Shown here: positions 23,401-26,452 of the stretch, one piece after another | How positions within the stretch are numbered: the stretch's first letter is position 1 | How the letters are laid out: each line of letters starts with the position of its first letter | Source of the DNA: an uncultured Acidobacteriota bacterium | GTDB lineage: Bacteria; Acidobacteriota; JAAYUB01 | DNA length: 26,452 bases | Direction: 5' to 3' | Assembly (NCBI GenBank): GCA_937925645.1 | Contig: CALAMB010000430.1 | Span: 1 to 26,452, forward strand | The notes under the pieces: model-generated | What the model saw: only the letters and a program-made list of their open reading frames with translations | Databases searched by the model: none | What the model was told of the DNA's origin: nothing | Position numbers and translations under genes: made by a program

Positions 23401-23667
23401 ATGTCCGAAACGAATGTCAAGAAAACGCACGTGATTGTCATCATTCCCGAGAATTGCAAGGGCTGCGGCATCTGCGTCGAATTCTGCCCCACCCGCACCC
23501 TCGGACTGAAACGAGGCAAGGCGGTGGTGGTCAATCCCGACGCCTGTACCGGCTGCCAGCTGTGCGACCTGCGTTGCCCCGACTTCGCCATCATGGTGGA
23601 CAACGAGTTCGCCCAGAAGCTCATTAAACAACCCATTCAACCCCAGGTTCAGGAAGATGAAAATTAA
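23401..23667 (+). CDS. korD: 2-oxoglutarate:ferredoxin oxidoreductase delta subunit (2x4Fe-4S)
   Basis: An 88-residue ferredoxin-like subunit with two complete four-cysteine clusters: Cys19, 22, 25 and 29 (CKGCGICVEFCP) and Cys49, 52, 55 and 59 (CTGCQLCDLRCP). It would pass electrons from the thiamine-dependent KorAB core to free ferredoxin. The start at 23401 has AAGGAAGGAA upstream. A longer frame running back to 22909 overlaps sucD and is not used. It overlaps korA by 11 bp, which suggests translational coupling. Confidence 0.92.
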   Translation: MSETNVKKTHVIVIIPENCKGCGICVEFCPTRTLGLKRGKAVVVNPDACTGCQLCDLRCPDFAIMVDNEFAQKLIKQPIQPQVQEDEN

Positions 23668-24781
23668 AGAAGTCCGTTTCGTTTCCGGCAATGAAGCGTG
23701 CGCGCTCGGCGCCATCGCCGCCGGCTGCACGTTCTTCGGCGGCTACCCCATCTCCCCCTCTTCGGAGATCGCCGAGTTCCTTTCGGAACTCCTGCCGGCC
23801 AACGACGGCCGGTTCATCCAGATGGAGGATGAGATCTCTGCCATGGGCTCCGTCATCGGCGCGTCGCTCGCCGGCGCCAGGGCCATGACCGCCACCAGCG
23901 GTCCCGGCTTCTCGCTCAAGCAGGAAAACATCGGCTTCGCCTGCATGGCCGAGGTGCCGTGCGTGATCGTGAACGTCATGCGCGGCGGCCCGTCCACCGG
24001 CGCCCCCACCTCGCCGGCCCAGGCCGACATCCTCCAGTCACGGTGGGGCACCCACGGCGATCACCCCATCATCGTCACCTGCCCCACGACGGTGCAGGAG
24101 ATCTTTGTGGAGATCATCCGGGCCTTCAACCTGGCCGAGCGGTTCCGCAACCCGGTGGTGTACCTGCTGGACGAGATCAACGGCCACATGCGCGAGAAGA
24201 TCGAGATTCCGGAGCCCGCCGAGCTGGAACTGATCCGCCGGCCGGCGCCGCCGCAGGCCGAGAACTGGAGCTTTCCGTACCGGCGCAATGCCGAGGGCGT
24301 GCCGCTGATGCCCGACTTCGGCACCGGCAGCCGCTGCCACGTCACCGGCCTTGACCATGGCGAGACCGGCTTCCCCACCGGCAACGCCGAAATCCGCCAG
24401 GCCCTGCACCACGCGCTGATGGCCAAGATCGACCGGAACGCGGCGGCCATCTACAAGAACGACGCGTTCATGCTCGAGGACGCCGAGACGCTGATCATCG
24501 CCTTCGGCTCCACCGCCCGCTCCGCCCGGCGCGCCGTGGAACTGATGCGGAAGGACGGGCGCAAGGTGGGACTCTTCCGGCCCATCACCCTGTACCCCAT
24601 CCCCGAAGCGGACATCCTCAAGGCCGCCGAGGGCAAGCGGAAGATCGTGGTGCCTGAAATGAACCTGGGACAGTACGTGCTGGAGATCCGCCGGATCCTC
24701 GGCCGCGACATCCCCATCGTCCAGGTCAACCGGACCGACGGCGAGCCCATCACGCCCGACCAGATCATGGCCGCGGTTTAA
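23657..24781 (+). CDS. korA: 2-oxoglutarate:ferredoxin oxidoreductase alpha subunit
   Basis: A 374-residue protein of the 2-oxoacid:acceptor oxidoreductase alpha type. SGNEACALGAIAAGCTFFGGYPISPSSEIAEFL gives the PP-domain start (quoted in part, about residues 10-42). It continues with QMEDEISAMGSVIGASLAGARAMTATSGPGFSL, and a C-terminal transketolase-like part ends in NRTDGEPITPDQI. The P-I-S-P motif and SGPG loop are family hallmarks. With KorB it binds 2-oxoglutarate and CoA and makes succinyl-CoA. The stop is 15 bp before korB. A substrate other than 2-oxoglutarate (a branched-chain oxoacid) cannot be excluded by motifs alone, but the sucCD context favours it. Confidence 0.93.
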   Translation: MKIKEVRFVSGNEACALGAIAAGCTFFGGYPISPSSEIAEFLSELLPANDGRFIQMEDEISAMGSVIGASLAGARAMTATSGPGFSLKQENIGFACMAEVPCVIVNVMRGGPSTGAPTSPAQADILQSRWGTHGDHPIIVTCPTTVQEIFVEIIRAFNLAERFRNPVVYLLDEINGHMREKIEIPEPAELELIRRPAPPQAENWSFPYRRNAEGVPLMPDFGTGSRCHVTGLDHGETGFPTGNAEIRQALHHALMAKIDRNAAAIYKNDAFMLEDAETLIIAFGSTARSARRAVELMRKDGRKVGLFRPITLYPIPEADILKAAEGKRKIVVPEMNLGQYVLEIRRILGRDIPIVQVNRTDGEPITPDQIMAAV

Positions 24782-24796
24782 AGCGAGGAGCGCATC

Positions 24797-25633
24797 ATGT
24801 CACCCAAAAGCGTCGATTACGCCCATTACCTGCGCACCCAGTACATCCCCCACATCTGGTGCCCCGGCTGCGGCCACGGGATCATTCTCAAGTCGGTCCT
24901 CCGCGCCGTGGAGCGGCTGGGCCTGGACAAGAACAAGATCGCGTTCGTCTCGGGCATCGGCTGTTCCTCCCGCGCGGTGGGTTACGTGGACTTCAACACG
25001 CTGCACACCACCCACGGACGGGCGCTGGCCTTCGCCACCGGCGTCAAGATCGCCCGACCGGATCTCCATGTGATCGTGGTGAGCGGCGACGGCGACGCCC
25101 TGGCCATCGGCGGCAACCACTTCATCCACGCCTGCCGTCGCAACATCGACATGACCCTGATCGTGTTCAACAACTACATCTACGGCATGACCGGCGGGCA
25201 GTATTCCCCCACGACGCCCGAAGGCTCGTTCGCCAGCACGGCGCCGTACGGTTCGGTGGAGCCGCCCTTCGACGTCTGCAAACTGGCCACGGCCGCCGGC
25301 GCCACGTACGTCGCCCGCGGTACGGCCTACAGCGCGGCCCAGTTGGACAAGTACGTGGAGAAAGGCATCCAGAATACCGGCTTCTCGGTGATCGAGGCCC
25401 TGAGCCAGTGCCCCACCTACTACGGGCGGAAAAACAAACTGCGCACCGCGGTGGACAATCTCAAGTGGCAGAAGGACGTGGTGGTGTCCGCGGCCAAGGC
25501 CAAGGACATGACCCCCGAGCAGCTTGCGGGCAAGATCCAGGTCGGCGAACTGCACCACTGCACCCGGCCCGAATACATCCAGACCTATCAAACCATCATT
25601 CAACGCGCGAAGGACGCCGCTTTGGCGGAATAA
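24797..25633 (+). CDS. korB: 2-oxoglutarate:ferredoxin oxidoreductase beta subunit
   Basis: A 278-residue subunit with the thiamine diphosphate motif GDGDALAIGGNHF (about residues 95-107) and cluster cysteines in CPGCGHG and GCSS. The N-terminal CPGCGHG-II motif and the later YGMTGGQYSPTTP are family signatures. It carries the thiamine cofactor and the 4Fe-4S centre. GAGGAG precedes the ATG. The gap to korC is 16 bp. Confidence 0.94.
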   Translation: MSPKSVDYAHYLRTQYIPHIWCPGCGHGIILKSVLRAVERLGLDKNKIAFVSGIGCSSRAVGYVDFNTLHTTHGRALAFATGVKIARPDLHVIVVSGDGDALAIGGNHFIHACRRNIDMTLIVFNNYIYGMTGGQYSPTTPEGSFASTAPYGSVEPPFDVCKLATAAGATYVARGTAYSAAQLDKYVEKGIQNTGFSVIEALSQCPTYYGRKNKLRTAVDNLKWQKDVVVSAAKAKDMTPEQLAGKIQVGELHHCTRPEYIQTYQTIIQRAKDAALAE

Positions 25634-25649
25634 CGCAGGGGAGGCAATC

Positions 25650-26213
25650 GTGGTCGAACGTTTTGAAATCAGACTCTCCGGATCCGGCGGACAAGGCCTG
25701 GTCCTGGCCGGCGTCATTCTGGCCGAGGCGGCGGCCATCCACGACAACATGTACGCGGTGCAGTCGCAATCCTACGGCCCGGAGGCCCGCGGCGGGGCCA
25801 GCAAGTCCGAGGTGATCATCGGCAGCGAACCGATCAGCTACCCCAAGGCGACCAGCCCCGACCTGCTGCTGGCGCTCAACCAGGAATCATTCAACAAGTA
25901 CGCGCCCAGCGTACAGGCCGGCGGTCTGATCGTCGTCGATTCCGAATATGTCGTCGACAACCTGAAGGGCAATTACCGGCTGATCGGCCTGCCCATGTCC
26001 GAACTGGCCCGCACCCAGCTCGGCCGGGAGATGGTGGTCAACATCCTGTGCCTGGGCGTGATCCAGGAACTGACCGGCGCCGTGTCCCGCGAAGCCCTGG
26101 AGCGGGCGGTGATGCACCGGGTGCCCCGCGGCACCGAGAACATCAACATGAAGGCGTTCGCTCTCGGCATCGAAACCGCCCGCAAGTACAAACAGGAACA
26201 GCCCAATGGTTGA
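25650..26213 (+). CDS. korC: 2-oxoglutarate:ferredoxin oxidoreductase gamma subunit
   Basis: A 187-residue subunit with the gamma-type pattern: [21 protein letters not shown], then [19 protein letters not shown], then NQESFNKY and [15 protein letters not shown] at the end. The GTG start at 25650 is chosen because GGGGAGG lies six bases upstream and the GSGGQG motif begins near residue 11; an upstream in-frame ATG at 25524 lies within korB. It closes the four-subunit Kor set and overlaps the next gene by 8 bp. Confidence 0.92.
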   Translation: MVERFEIRLSGSGGQGLVLAGVILAEAAAIHDNMYAVQSQSYGPEARGGASKSEVIIGSEPISYPKATSPDLLLALNQESFNKYAPSVQAGGLIVVDSEYVVDNLKGNYRLIGLPMSELARTQLGREMVVNILCLGVIQELTGAVSREALERAVMHRVPRGTENINMKAFALGIETARKYKQEQPNG

Positions 26214-26452
26214 ACGCACGCTCTGCATCGTCAAGCCCGACGCCTTCAAGGCCCGCGCCGCCGGCGCCATCCTGTCGCGGATCCTGGCGGCCGGCCTGGA
26301 CGTCGTGGCCGCGCGCATCATGCACCTGACACGATCCCAGGCGGAAGGCTTTTACCACGTGCACCGGGAGCGGCCCTTCTTCCCCAATCTGGTCCAATTC
26401 ATGACCGAGGGGCCGGTCATGGTGATGGTATTGCAGGGCGAAAACGCCATCC
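26206..26452 (+). CDS. ndk: Nucleoside diphosphate kinase (partial, runs off window)
   Basis: The first 82 codons are present. [20 protein letters not shown] matches the start of NDPKs, with the nucleotide-site KPD motif, and [21 protein letters not shown] matches the later core. The active-site His, normally in the NxxHxSD motif, lies beyond the window. The ATG overlaps the korC stop by 8 bp, which places it as the seventh gene of the operon. It would interconvert the NTP made by SucCD with other NTPs. The frame is intact to the window edge. Confidence 0.9.
   Translation, partial: MVERTLCIVKPDAFKARAAGAILSRILAAGLDVVAARIMHLTRSQAEGFYHVHRERPFFPNLVQFMTEGPVMVMVLQGENAI

Overview
The window reads as a stretch of GC-rich, Gram-negative bacterial chromosome. 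TonB, a lipoprotein, a TupA-type periplasmic binding protein and a UDP-2,3-diacylglucosamine-hydrolase-like phosphoesterase point to a diderm cell. A 2-oxoglutarate:ferredoxin oxidoreductase coupled to succinyl-CoA ligase points to a ferredoxin-based, probably anaerobic central metabolism. The combination would fit an Acidobacteriota-like or similar environmental lineage, but no rRNA or other decisive marker is present, so the taxonomic guess is weak. I found no tRNA, rRNA, CRISPR array, insertion sequence or phage gene.

Layout. (a) 1-3723 is an accessory region. It holds two tandem minus-strand genes for secreted paralogues, each with its own promoter-like leader and intrinsic terminator, set in long non-coding gaps built from recurring short words. 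The paralogues share a 309-bp 3' end that differs at only two bases, while their centres have diverged strongly. (b) 3724-5642 holds a TonB-like protein facing a monofunctional mannose-1-phosphate guanylyltransferase. (c) 5803-6852 is a short homoserine dehydrogenase. (d) 6896-10275 is a minus-strand group of HAD-IIA protein, UDP-glucose 6-dehydrogenase and family 2 glycosyltransferase; with the nearby guanylyltransferase it suggests surface polysaccharide synthesis. (e) 10276-10558 is a divergent regulatory region with a CRP-like palindrome, a TATAAT box and a terminator hairpin that together could define a very small RNA. (f) 10559-15302 holds an orphan tungstate-binding protein, a very large sensor diguanylate cyclase (two-component-type propeller, Y_Y_Y domain, membrane helix, GGEEI domain) and a metallophosphoesterase. 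(g) 15439-17524 holds a PpnP nucleoside phosphorylase and a phosphate-transport pair (PhoU-like DUF47 protein and PiT permease). (h) 17728-21188 holds a large lipoprotein of unknown function, MiaA, and a previously uncalled 41-residue membrane protein whose promoter spacing suggests a leaderless transcript. (i) 21336 to the right edge is one tight operon, sucC-sucD-korD-korA-korB-korC-ndk, under a strong promoter.

The last operon makes biochemical sense as a unit: KorABCD converts 2-oxoglutarate to succinyl-CoA with reduction of ferredoxin, SucCD turns succinyl-CoA into succinate with NTP formation, and Ndk balances the nucleotide triphosphates. The observations most worth following are the mosaic paralogue pair, the composite intergenic word repeats, the candidate C-rich small RNA with its CRP-like promoter, the 41-residue leaderless membrane protein and the two-repeat lipoprotein.
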